Source of the DNA: Bradyrhizobium sp. STM 3843
Lineage (GTDB): Bacteria > Pseudomonadota > Alphaproteobacteria > Rhizobiales > Xanthobacteraceae
Length of the DNA stretch: 64,000 nucleotides
Reading direction: 5' to 3'
Assembly: GCF_000239815.1 (NCBI RefSeq)
Contig: NZ_CAFK01000024.1
Coordinates: 61,038 to 125,037 of the forward strand
Part shown: positions 35,073 to 42,842 of the stretch, in pieces
Layout of the letters: each line of letters begins with the position of its first letter
How positions within the stretch are numbered: the first letter of the stretch is position 1
The notes under the pieces: generated by a model
What the model saw: only the letters and a program-made list of their open reading frames with translations
Told to the model about the DNA's origin: nothing
The model's database searches: none
Translations under genes and position numbers: made by a program

Positions 35073-35675
35073 ATGAAACAGTCGAATCTTTGGCTCGCTC
35101 TGTTTCTGCTTGCGCTGTTTGCTCCGATCGGTCCGGTGCGAGCCGGCGACAACGACGAGGTTCGCAATTGCACGTGGTGCCACGGTACATCAGGACAAGG
35201 CTATATGGTCGCGCCGAGGCTGGCCGGCCAGCGGCCGCAATACATCGAAAGCCAGATCAGGGACTTCCACGATCATATTCGCGATGCGCCGTTCTCGAAG
35301 CAATACATGTGGGGCGCCACAGCCGCGCTCCAGCCGGACCGGGCTCGCGCGCTTGCGCAATATTTTGCGACGATTGAGCCGAAGCCCGCCAATGACGGCA
35401 ACCGCGCCTCCGCAGCGAGAGGGCGAACGGTCTATATGGAAGGCATTCCGGAGGCCAATATCGTCGCCTGCTATGCCTGCCACGGGCCAAACGCGGAGGG
35501 TGTGCGCGATATTCCTCGGTTGGGTGGGCTTTCCTATGCCTATCTGAGATCGCGGCTCGAGCAGTGGGGGCAAGGCTACCATTCGACGCCAGGTTCACCG
35601 ATGCCGGTGGTCGCGAGCCAATTGGGACCGGAAGAGATCGAGGCGCTGGCTTCCTATCTCAGCTTCGTCCGATAG
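35073..35675 (+). CDS. Periplasmic diheme cytochrome c, third member
   Basis: 200 aa. Signal peptide NLWLALFLLALFAPIGPVRA; heme motifs CTWCH and CYACH; PRLAGQRPQYIESQIRDFHDH after the first and PRLGGLSYAYLRSRLEQWGQG after the second; possible Met ligands in KQYMWGA and SPMPVV. More divergent than copies 1 and 2, lacking the YCKTCH start but with the same two-domain plan. Same strand and close behind copy 2, so probably the last gene of the operon. A distinct redox potential or partner from copies 1 and 2 is likely. Confidence 0.88.
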   Translation: MKQSNLWLALFLLALFAPIGPVRAGDNDEVRNCTWCHGTSGQGYMVAPRLAGQRPQYIESQIRDFHDHIRDAPFSKQYMWGATAALQPDRARALAQYFATIEPKPANDGNRASAARGRTVYMEGIPEANIVACYACHGPNAEGVRDIPRLGGLSYAYLRSRLEQWGQGYHSTPGSPMPVVASQLGPEEIEALASYLSFVR

Positions 35676-35722
35676 GCCCGACTTGCGTGCCTTCGCCTGA
35701 GCGCAATCCGTCATGCGGATGA

Positions 35723-36121
35723 TTACTTGATGGGCTTCGGCAGGTCGATCCGCTCCCTGGAGAATTCCGGGGGCCCTTCGATCAGGCGCCGAATCCGGCG
35801 TTCCCGCTCGTCTGCAGGCAGATCAGGATCGAGCATCCGGTCGACCTGCGCGATGGCGATCCGCTCGATCGCGTCGATCGCGTGCGGGTCGGGTATGGTC
35901 TCGTGTGGAGCCGTTGCTGGCGCAGCCGCCCGCAGGCCGATCTCCAGCAGCTGACGGATGGCATCGGCGCGCGTGATCTGATGCGCTTCGGCCCAGGCAT
36001 CGATATCGGCGGTGAGCTCCTGCGACAGCCTCACCGCGCTGACGGCATCATGTCCCACCCGGACGGCAGGGCTGAGATCCTTTCTGGTATCGGACACGGG
36101 CGTCATCTGTCTGTTGCTCAT
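35723..36121 (-). CDS. Ribbon-helix-helix-like protein
   Basis: 132 aa. The centre VSAVRLSQELTADIDAWAEAHQITRADAIRQLLEIGLRAA fits a beta-strand followed by two helices as in CopG/Arc-type DNA-binding proteins or antitoxins; here the strand is preceded by 30 residues and followed by a helical acidic/basic tail (DERERRIRRLIEGPPEFSRERID). No toxin-like gene adjoins. A FixK-type box lies 32 bases upstream of its start (36153-36166), perhaps too close to drive this gene. Likely a regulator of unknown target. Confidence 0.65.
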   Translation of the reverse strand: MSNRQMTPVSDTRKDLSPAVRVGHDAVSAVRLSQELTADIDAWAEAHQITRADAIRQLLEIGLRAAAPATAPHETIPDPHAIDAIERIAIAQVDRMLDPDLPADERERRIRRLIEGPPEFSRERIDLPKPIK

Positions 36122-36152
36122 GGCAGCCTAAATGGGGTTGATGGGGCAGGAT

Positions 36153-36166
36153 TTGATTCCGATCAA
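36153..36166. promoter_or_regulatory. FixK/FNR-type box upstream of mgtC
   Basis: TTGATTCCGATCAA matches TTGAT-N4-ATCAA perfectly. Rightward it would place transcription start near 36201, 85 bases before mgtC. Leftward the start would fall inside the RHH gene, so mgtC is the likelier target. Confidence 0.6.
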
Positions 36167-36285
36167 TGATGTTTGACGGTCGCCATCGATGTCCGGCGCT
36201 TGCCGGGGCGAAGAGGTTGATCACGGTGGCCGGCGCGGCTAGGGAGTTGCCGCATCATCAAGAGTGAGACGGCAACAGGCCCCGC

Positions 36286-37002
36286 ATGCGCTTCCTGCAA
36301 ACCTTCCAGCTGTACGATTTCCTCGACACCCTGGTCAGCCTGTTCACGGCCTTTGTGCTCGGGACCTTGATCGGTGCGGAGCGGCAATATCGGCAGCGCA
36401 GCGCGGGCCTGCGCACCAACGTGCTGGTGGCGGTCGGGGCCGCAGCCTTTGTCGATATCGGCAACCGTCTCACCGGTGCGGAAGGCGCGGTGCGCGTCAT
36501 CGCCTATGTGGTGTCCGGCATCGGCTTTCTCGGCGCCGGCGCGATCATGAAAGAGGGCCAGAATATCCGCGGCCTCAACACTGCGGCGACCTTGTGGGCC
36601 TCCGCCGCGGTCGGGGCCTGTGCCGGCGCGGACCTGATTGCGCAATCGGCGGCACTGACGCTGTTCGTGCTGTCCGGCAACACGCTGCTGCGGCCGCTGG
36701 TCAATGCCATCGATCGGATTCCGCTCACCGAGAAGCACTCGGAAGCCAATTACGAGATCGTTGTGAGCACCGATGCGTTGAGCGCAGCGGAAATCCGGGA
36801 GGCACTCGAGGACCGGCTGGAGACCGCGAAATATCCGGTGCGGGAGACCGAGGTGGCCTATCGCTCCGAGGACAATGTCGAGATCACGGCGCTGCTGGTG
36901 CCGCTTGCGGTCGAACCGGGCGATCTCGACCGCGTTATCGCCGAGCTCGCCAAACTGCCGGGTGTGCGTCATGCGACCTGGAATGTCAGCGCGCTGGAGT
37001 GA
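36286..37002 (+). CDS. mgtC: MgtC/SapB-family membrane protein
   Basis: 238 aa. Four N-terminal helices with the family signatures TAFVLGTLIGAERQYRQRSAG-type sequence (Arg/Glu cluster) and YVVSGIGFLGAGAIMKEG plus IRGLNTAATLWASAAVG. The C-terminal ACT-like domain (about 150-238) follows. MgtC proteins are inner-membrane modulators of ATP synthase, Mg2+ and K+ physiology under low Mg2+ or phosphate. The leader has a 7-bp inverted repeat (36246-36252 with 36270-36276) just before the start. A FixK-type box at 36153-36166 suggests low-oxygen control, unusual for mgtC. It faces the YukJ-like gene tail to tail. Confidence 0.9.
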   Translation: MRFLQTFQLYDFLDTLVSLFTAFVLGTLIGAERQYRQRSAGLRTNVLVAVGAAAFVDIGNRLTGAEGAVRVIAYVVSGIGFLGAGAIMKEGQNIRGLNTAATLWASAAVGACAGADLIAQSAALTLFVLSGNTLLRPLVNAIDRIPLTEKHSEANYEIVVSTDALSAAEIREALEDRLETAKYPVRETEVAYRSEDNVEITALLVPLAVEPGDLDRVIAELAKLPGVRHATWNVSALE

Positions 37003-37021
37003 CTGAGCGGTTGGACGGGAA

Positions 37022-37684
37022 TCAAATGCTGCTGCTATCGGGCAGCGGATTGCCGAGCTCGTCGGTCGGCACCAGCTGCTGATTGAAGGCGGCGAAATAG
37101 GCCGCCCATTCCGGCTCGCCGACATCGACCAGGACAGCGCCATCCTGCCAGATATCGTTGTGGTCGTTGGCATCGTTGCCGACATGGTGGATGTAGCCTC
37201 CGGTCGAGCCCTGGTTCATATGGACGTCGTGGATGCCGTTGCCATCGATGTAGAAGCGGCCGAACACATAGACGTCGCGATTGTCCTGCTGCGCACGCGA
37301 CAGCAGCCGCTTCAACGAGGCCACGGGTTCGACGACATCGGAGCCGTCCATCACATCGCTGTCGCGCCAGCGCCCGGTGTTGGTCAGGAGATCGCTGCGC
37401 AGGAAATCGAGGGCGGGCAGGGTGCTCTGGCCGGTGAGATCATGGACGCCGCTTTCGCCGGCGGCGAGCGTCTGGATGATCGGGTGGCGGAAGTCGAAGA
37501 CCAGCTTGTATTTCAGGAGGTCGTCGGCGTCATTGGTGCCGACATTGATGGCGAAATCCCATTCCTCATCATCGATCAGCATGCCGACATGCAGGTGATA
37601 CTGGATTTCGTGATGCTGCCGGCTGGATGTAAGGCGCGGCTCGGACGTGATCCTGGCCTTGGTAAATCCGTAAGCGAGCGTCAC
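37022..37684 (-). CDS. DUF2278/YukJ-family protein
   Basis: 220 aa. Conserved motifs of the family are visible: YHLHVGMLIDDEEWDFAINVGT, VYVFGRFYIDGNGIHDVHMNQGS and NDIWQDGAVLVDVGEPEWAAYF. YukJ-type proteins are soluble, of unknown activity, found in Bacillus and many proteobacteria. The invariant Asp/His and Trp-Gln-Asp residues suggest an enzyme. It follows the secreted protein at 37721 by 36 bases on the same strand, so the two may share an mRNA. Confidence 0.8.
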   Translation of the reverse strand: MTLAYGFTKARITSEPRLTSSRQHHEIQYHLHVGMLIDDEEWDFAINVGTNDADDLLKYKLVFDFRHPIIQTLAAGESGVHDLTGQSTLPALDFLRSDLLTNTGRWRDSDVMDGSDVVEPVASLKRLLSRAQQDNRDVYVFGRFYIDGNGIHDVHMNQGSTGGYIHHVGNDANDHNDIWQDGAVLVDVGEPEWAAYFAAFNQQLVPTDELGNPLPDSSSI

Positions 37685-37720
37685 GACGCGATCCTCCGCC
37701 TTTATCCGGGCCGGCGCGTC

Positions 37721-38572
37721 CTATTTGATGCAGCGGCCGACATCGCCGGACGCCGTCGGCGTCTCATAGCCGCCCGGCGACACCGGCTGGCCGTCGAATA
37801 AGACCGCCAGCTGGTTGGCAATGCCGAAGTCCGCGGCGCCTCGCCGCCGGTCATTGATCAGGCGCGCAATGTTCCATTCGTCGTGTGAACCATAGCTGAA
37901 TGCGACCGACGCACGCAGGCCATAATAGTTGCGGAAGCCGGCCTTGGTCAGGCTGCCATTGGCGATCGCATCCTTGTATTTCGGGTTGGTCGCGATCTTG
38001 TCGTCGAACCACGCTTCCAGTCTTTCGAGATCTGCGGTGCCGGTCAGCTCGAAATAACGGGCAAAGTCGGTAGGGCCGGAGAAGTAGAAGAAATCGAAGT
38101 CCTCGCCGAGGCCTCTCTCGCCTTCGAGGATCTGCGTCCACATGTACATGTAGTCGGCGCCGCTGGCGCCCTGCATGGCGGCGCTGCCTTCTTCGCCGGG
38201 ATTGAGCAGATAGACGGTGCGCGCGCCGAAACGCTTGCCGACGTGCTCGGCGGTCGCTTTCGCCATGTCGGAATTGACGAGATAGGCGCCGCCGCCGGCC
38301 GGCGAGAGCGGGACACTGAGATAGCCGATGGCTTTGCCCTGGGCCCGGTTGTCCGCGATCAGCTTTCGTACCCGTGCCACATTGGCCGTGATCGCATCGC
38401 GGTAGTCGGGATTGACGCAGTAGCAGATGTCGAGCGCGGTACAGAGCGTCACGGGGGACGAGGCCGCGCGGGCCGGCGCGGGGTTCAGCAGCAGGATGGT
38501 GCCGGCGAGCACGAGCGCCGGGACGGCCGCGGACCTTTGTGCGCGGCGATAAGCCTTGACGAGACCGTTCAT
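37721..38572 (-). CDS. Secreted protein, unknown function
   Basis: 283 aa from ATG 38572, which has AGGTGG upstream. Signal peptide (SAAVPALVLAGTILLLNPAPARA); mature region SSPVTLCTALDICYCVNPDYRDAIT has three cysteines near the N-terminus, followed by ANVARVRKLIADNRAQGKAIGYLSVPLSPAGGG, ARTVYLLNPGEEGSAAMQGASGADYMYMWTQILEG and DFDFFYFSGPTDFARYF. The pattern of conserved Tyr/Trp and Gly suggests a globular enzyme-like fold that I cannot assign. A longer in-frame start (38671) exists but lies upstream of the signal peptide. Confidence 0.65.
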   Translation of the reverse strand: MNGLVKAYRRAQRSAAVPALVLAGTILLLNPAPARAASSPVTLCTALDICYCVNPDYRDAITANVARVRKLIADNRAQGKAIGYLSVPLSPAGGGAYLVNSDMAKATAEHVGKRFGARTVYLLNPGEEGSAAMQGASGADYMYMWTQILEGERGLGEDFDFFYFSGPTDFARYFELTGTADLERLEAWFDDKIATNPKYKDAIANGSLTKAGFRNYYGLRASVAFSYGSHDEWNIARLINDRRRGAADFGIANQLAVLFDGQPVSPGGYETPTASGDVGRCIK

Positions 38573-38667
38573 GTTGCCACCTGGTTCGCCGTTGAGACGA
38601 TCCCTGATGATACGTGCGGCGTATGACAATACAACCAAGGATTTTGCCAGGGCAGAGACCGCGATCG

Positions 38668-39468
38668 TCAATGCCCGCCGCGGGCATAGGCCTCGTAGAA
38701 GGTGACGATGATCTCGAAGGCGATCAGGATCACGACGATGATCTCGAGCCGGAGCGAACGCTTGGTATCGATGATGTCCGCGAGCGTGGTCGCGGTCTCC
38801 GCGATCACCGACAGCTTGCGGTTCAGTGACTCGGCGCGCTCGCTCAACTCATACTCGTCCTCGAGCCGCGCGTAGAGCCGCTCCAGGTCCGGACGGTCCC
38901 ACAATACGTCGGGCTTCTCGCCGACAGCGACGCGTCCCGAGACGCGATGCTGCACCAGCAGCGCCTCGCCGAGCAGCTTCAGCATCGCCTTGCCGCCGCG
39001 CGAGCTGCGCCCCTGCACGGCGAGCTCGCGCGCAAACGGCTCGATCGTATCGAACACGTTGGCGACCTCGCGCTCGCCGCGGCCGAGCACCACGCTCTTG
39101 GCGAGCGCATCGGCGACGATGAGCAGCCGTTCCACGGAAAACTCCTTGACGACGATCGGGCCGCCCACCTGTATAGGCTCGTCCGCCTCGCGCGCGACCT
39201 GGACCTTGGCGGTCTCCTCCTCGGGCGGATCGATCAGCCCGAACGACCGCGGCCGCAGGCGCTCGAGAAACTCGGTCTCTTCCGCCGCCGACATGCCGAT
39301 GAAGACGACGACGCCATAGCGAAACACCACCGCAATGCCGCTCGATCCGACGCGGACGGCGAGCGGTGTCGCGTTCAGCACCTGGCCCTCGAAGCCCGCG
39401 GTGTTGATGCGGTCGGCGATCTGCAGCGCGCGGGCGGAGAGTTGCGGGACGGGCGGGGTCTGTGTCAT
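38668..39468 (-). CDS. RMD1/SIF2-family (DUF155) protein
   Basis: 266 aa. N-terminal domain with VRVGSSGIAVVFRYGVVVFIGMSAAEETEFL, the conserved core of the RMD1 (DUF155) family, then a helical middle (RLLIVADALAKSVVLGRGEREV) and a single C-terminal membrane helix (LEIIVVILIAFEIIVTFYEAYARG). This fold plus tail anchor is shared with yeast Rmd1 and mitochondrial RMND1, which support mitochondrial translation; in bacteria the role is unknown. Divergent from the DUF3095 gene. Confidence 0.85.
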   Translation of the reverse strand: MTQTPPVPQLSARALQIADRINTAGFEGQVLNATPLAVRVGSSGIAVVFRYGVVVFIGMSAAEETEFLERLRPRSFGLIDPPEEETAKVQVAREADEPIQVGGPIVVKEFSVERLLIVADALAKSVVLGRGEREVANVFDTIEPFARELAVQGRSSRGGKAMLKLLGEALLVQHRVSGRVAVGEKPDVLWDRPDLERLYARLEDEYELSERAESLNRKLSVIAETATTLADIIDTKRSLRLEIIVVILIAFEIIVTFYEAYARGGH

Positions 39469-39614
39469 CGCACGAGCCTAGCAGGGCCGGGGAAAGAATT
39501 CGATGACAAGCACCTGCGCAAAAGTTCGGATCTGCTGTCGGGTGGTTTTGATTCAAATCCCCATGCCTTGAACCCGCTTGACAGCATCGGCCGTAATTCC
39601 TCTTTGAGGACGCA

Positions 39615-40787
39615 ATGGAGACGGATCATCCATCCATGTCGAACAAGAGCGCCGCCGACTTCTACGCCTCCATTCCGGTCTTCCGCGGCTTTGCCCGGTT
39701 GATGGAGCCGTCGCTGTACCGGCCGTTGCCGGACGATTGGACCGTCGGCGTGGCTGATATCGTCGATTCGACCAAGGCGATCGCGGACAGGCGCTACAAG
39801 GCGGTCAACATGGCCGGCGCGGCGGTCATCGCGGCCGTGACCAACGGCCTGGAGGGGCGGGAATTCCCATTCGTGTTCGGCGGCGACGGCGCGAGCTTCG
39901 CGGTGGGGCCGGACGATGTCGAGCGGGCGCGCGGCGCGCTGGCGGCGACCGCGAGCTGGGTGCGCGAAGACCTGGGACTGGCCATGCGTGTGGCATTGGT
40001 CCCGGTCGCGGCGATCCGCGCCCACGGCCTGGATGTGCGGGTGGCGCGTTACGGTCCTTCGGCCAATCTATCCTATGCCATGTTCTCCGGCGGTGGCCTC
40101 GGCTGGGCGGAGACCGCGATGAAGCGCGGCGAATTCGCGGTGCAGGCCGCCCCGCCGGGCATCGAGCCCGATCTCTCCGGCCTGTCCTGCCGCTTCGAGG
40201 AGATCCCGTCCGCGCGCGGGCTCATCCTGTCGGTGCTGGTGCTGCCGGCGCAGGACGCCGATCCGCGCGAGTATCGCAAGGTGATCGAGGACATCATCAC
40301 GCTGGTCGAGCACAGCCCCGATTCGGGGCGGCCGGTGCCGGCGGATGGGCCGGCCTTGAAATGGCCGCCGCAGGGGCTGGATTATGAGGTCCGCGCATCG
40401 CGCGGCGGTCCGCTTTTCGCACGTCGCGTTCGCATCCTCGGGCGGACGCTGTTCGTCTATCTGATCATGCGCTTCGGCATCCGCATCGGCGGTTTCGAGC
40501 CGGCGCTCTATACGAAGCAGGTGGTGGAGAACTCCGACTTCCGCAAATATGACGACGCGTTGCGCATGATCCTCGACTGCACCGAGGAGCTGGCGCGGGC
40601 ATTGAGCGCGCGGCTCGCTGACGCCGCCTCATGCGGCATCGTGCGCTACGGGCTGCACCGGCAGGACGCGGCGATGATGACCTGCTTCACGCCCTCGGCG
40701 CTGCGTCCTGACCATGTGCATTTCATCGATGGCGCCCGCGGCGGCTATGCCTCGGCCGCGACCGCGCTGAAGGCAGCCACCGGCTGA
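39615..40787 (+). CDS. DUF3095 family, class III nucleotide-cyclase-like protein
   Basis: 390 aa. VGVADIVDSTKAIADRRYKAVNMAGAAVIAAV and later FVFGGDGASFAV resemble the metal-binding and transition-state blocks of class III adenylyl/guanylyl cyclases (Asp in VADIVDST and GGDG). The C-terminal half is a family-specific domain (for example RRVRILGRTLFVYLIMRFGIRIGGFEP). AGGA lies 6 bases before ATG 39615. Catalysis is not proven; some cyclase residues may be missing. If active, it would make a second messenger in the cytoplasm. Confidence 0.8.
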   Translation: METDHPSMSNKSAADFYASIPVFRGFARLMEPSLYRPLPDDWTVGVADIVDSTKAIADRRYKAVNMAGAAVIAAVTNGLEGREFPFVFGGDGASFAVGPDDVERARGALAATASWVREDLGLAMRVALVPVAAIRAHGLDVRVARYGPSANLSYAMFSGGGLGWAETAMKRGEFAVQAAPPGIEPDLSGLSCRFEEIPSARGLILSVLVLPAQDADPREYRKVIEDIITLVEHSPDSGRPVPADGPALKWPPQGLDYEVRASRGGPLFARRVRILGRTLFVYLIMRFGIRIGGFEPALYTKQVVENSDFRKYDDALRMILDCTEELARALSARLADAASCGIVRYGLHRQDAAMMTCFTPSALRPDHVHFIDGARGGYASAATALKAATG

Positions 40788-40808
40788 GCGCGCCGATGGC
40801 GTGTGGGC

Positions 40809-41549
40809 TCATTTCGCCTTGCGTTTCGAACGGGGGACGATCAATCGGCCCCGCGCGCCCTTGCGATGCTCGCTGCGATGGCCGACGCGATCCTCCTGCG
40901 CGAACCGACGCTCTTTCGCCGGTGAACTGAACTGCTCCGTTACCTTGCCGTTCTTCCTGACGATGAGATAGCCGCCCTTGGACATGCTGAACGGCTTCTT
41001 GAGCCGGCCGAGGTGATCGAACTTGGTGCCAGGCGGGTGTTTGCGCGGCTCGAACCAGGTCGGGTAGAGGAAGTTCGACATCTCGATGCCGTCGACCTTG
41101 AAGCGATCCTCCTCGACGGCATCGCTCAACTCGTAGGCGTATTCGATCCCGTCAGCGCCATCGGCCCATATGTTGGCGAGCGGATCAATGACCATCTCGA
41201 ACAGCTCATGGCATGCCGTCACGCTGACGGACTCGCCGGCGGCGAGCACCGTCCTGACGAAGATTTTCGACACCGGTTGACCGCCCTTGGTCAGCTTGTG
41301 ATAGCCGAGCCTGCCGGCATCGTCGGTATCGTCGAGGAACACCAACTGCCAGTCGGAGGGCTTGGCCTTCTTGGTCGTGTAGAGCCTGACCGGAAAGCCC
41401 CATACGGGCAGGAAATGCGTATCATAGCATTTTTGCAGAGCCCGCGTGAGGGTGTCGAGCTCGACACCCAGGTCGGTCTTGGCCATGTTCATGCAGGCGA
41501 CGGTCAACAGCCCGCTACGTCCTGTCCTGCCGGTCCGTGCTCCCTTCAT
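40809..41549 (-). CDS. Putative zinc-metallopeptidase-like protein with HELFEM motif
   Basis: 246 aa. SVSVTACHELFEMVIDP at residues 108-123 gives His114-Glu115 with Glu118 and Asp122, a gluzincin/aspzincin-like active-site helix. The N-terminus resembles a small alpha/beta region (TDLGVELDTLTRALQKCYDTHFLPVWG, YTTKKAKPSDWQLVFLDDTDDAG), and the C-terminal 60 residues are very basic (SEHRKGARGRLIVPRSKRKAK). AAGGGGG before ATG 41549 supports the start. No signal peptide, so cytoplasmic. Known relatives are hypothetical proteins with HEL-E-x-x-DP. Function unknown. Confidence 0.6.
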   Translation of the reverse strand: MKGARTGRTGRSGLLTVACMNMAKTDLGVELDTLTRALQKCYDTHFLPVWGFPVRLYTTKKAKPSDWQLVFLDDTDDAGRLGYHKLTKGGQPVSKIFVRTVLAAGESVSVTACHELFEMVIDPLANIWADGADGIEYAYELSDAVEEDRFKVDGIEMSNFLYPTWFEPRKHPPGTKFDHLGRLKKPFSMSKGGYLIVRKNGKVTEQFSSPAKERRFAQEDRVGHRSEHRKGARGRLIVPRSKRKAK

Positions 41550-41624
41550 TGCGGCCCCCTTCTAAAGCCCCATGATCATTGCTGCGGCGGCAGCGTAGTC
41601 GCGCTGTGCCTTGCCGTCATCCTC

Positions 41625-42062
41625 CTATTTCGCCCGCGTCCAGGTTTCGCCGCCGCAGAGCGCGCCGACGCAGCCTTCGACCTTGAGCGCGTCGGGATCG
41701 GCGACCGAGATGTGGCTGTCATAGCTTTGGCCGTCATCGGCATTGTAGATCTTGCCAGACCATCTGTTGGCGCCGTCCGGATGCATGCCGATGAAGAGCT
41801 GCAGGCCCATGATCGGTCGCTTGGCGAGTTCGCGATCCGGATTTTTGTCGTCGACTGCGGGCTTGGCGGTGCCGGGATCGATCGGCTGCTTCAGCCACAC
41901 CACATTCCCGCAAAGATTGGCGCCGCATTTGCCGACCTTGATCTTGGCGTCGCCTGCCTGCGTCAGCCAGGTCCCGGTCGGATCGTCTGCAGCCAGGGCC
42001 GGTTGCGCAACAATCATCAGCGCAGCGATCGAAAGACCCAGAACATTCAGCTTGCCGGTCAT
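41625..42062 (-). CDS. DUF2147-family periplasmic protein
   Basis: 145 aa from ATG 42062 with AGGGGG upstream. Signal peptide TGKLNVLGLSIAALMIVAQPALA; mature part opens ADDPTGTWLTQAGDAKIKVGKCGANLCGNVVWLKQP, the DUF2147 hallmark (a GxW start and paired Cys), then GMHPDGANRWSGKIYNADDGQSYDSHISV and VEGCVGALCGGETWTR. A compact periplasmic beta-barrel-like protein of unknown ligand, with four cysteines probably in two disulfides. Convergently placed next to the HELFEM gene on the same strand with a 75-base gap. Confidence 0.85.
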   Translation of the reverse strand: MTGKLNVLGLSIAALMIVAQPALAADDPTGTWLTQAGDAKIKVGKCGANLCGNVVWLKQPIDPGTAKPAVDDKNPDRELAKRPIMGLQLFIGMHPDGANRWSGKIYNADDGQSYDSHISVADPDALKVEGCVGALCGGETWTRAK

Positions 42063-42202
42063 GATACCCCCTGGAATTGAGACGGGTTCCATAACAGCAA
42101 ATTGCGGCCATGCAACCGGCTGCGACTGTTTGTCCAAAGCCACCTCATCACGATGAGGTGCGCGTCAACCTCACCGTGTCCAGGTCATTCGTTCGTCATG
42201 TC

Positions 42203-42736
42203 TCACCACGGCAGACCGCAGAGATCGAGCGTGCCGCGCGTCGGCGCGTTGCGCTTGACGTCGTGGACGTAAGGTCCAATCGCATCGAATCGCACGCGCC
42301 CGCGATCTGGCTGCTCGGCATAGACATCGCCGTCGAATGGCTTGAAGCCGCGCGCCATGTAGAACGGTGCACGATACGGCTCGCAGAACAGGATTGCGAA
42401 ATTGACGGAGTCCTCGTGCCTGAAGGTCTGGATGGCGGCGTTGAGCACGAGCGTCGCGAGCCCGCGATTGCGGACGTCCTCGCGCGTGATGACTCCGCCG
42501 ATGCCGCCGGCATTCATCTTCTGGCCGTTCCAGGTGATCACGCGGCGGTAGAGCCCGACATGGCAGACGACATCGCCGGCCTCGTCCTGCACCACGACGC
42601 GGAGATCGGCATGGGCAAATTTGATACCGGCCCAGGGTAATGTTGCCACCACCTCAGGTGGCCAGACCGCGTTGTAAAGCGGCTCGACCAGCTTCCAGGA
42701 GGCGTCGCCATTGAGGACTTCGATCTCAATGCTCAT
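42203..42736 (-). CDS. GNAT-family N-acetyltransferase
   Basis: 177 aa from ATG 42736 (MSIEIEVLNGDASWK). GGVITREDVRNRGLATLVLNAAI contains the Q/RxxGxG/A-like acetyl-CoA loop (R-N-R-G-L-A) and VCHVGLYRRVITWNGQKMNAGGIGG is the preceding sheet. The general layout, with a Trp-rich N-terminal part (NAVWPPEVVATLPWAGIKFAHAD), resembles the NodA/NodA-like acyltransferases only distantly. Substrate unknown. Divergent from sodB; the 106-base gap is shared. Confidence 0.75.
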   Translation of the reverse strand: MSIEIEVLNGDASWKLVEPLYNAVWPPEVVATLPWAGIKFAHADLRVVVQDEAGDVVCHVGLYRRVITWNGQKMNAGGIGGVITREDVRNRGLATLVLNAAIQTFRHEDSVNFAILFCEPYRAPFYMARGFKPFDGDVYAEQPDRGRVRFDAIGPYVHDVKRNAPTRGTLDLCGLPW

Positions 42737-42842
42737 CAAAGCGGCTCGTTTTTTCCAAAATCACAGTGTTTTACACTCTTGGAACCTTCTATAAGGAGGT
42801 CCCGTTAAATCCCGTCTTCCCACAAGTTGCGGAAACCACCCC

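Noticed and set aside
39541..39575. tRNA-like 3' half (TTCAAATCC) before the DUF3095 gene
   Set aside because: No matching D or anticodon arms and no acceptor stem; it is a chance T-loop-like string.
42779..42795. Irr-type iron control element before sodB
   Set aside because: GGAACCTTCT resembles the centre of an ICE motif but has a 2-base rather than 3-base gap and poor outer arms.
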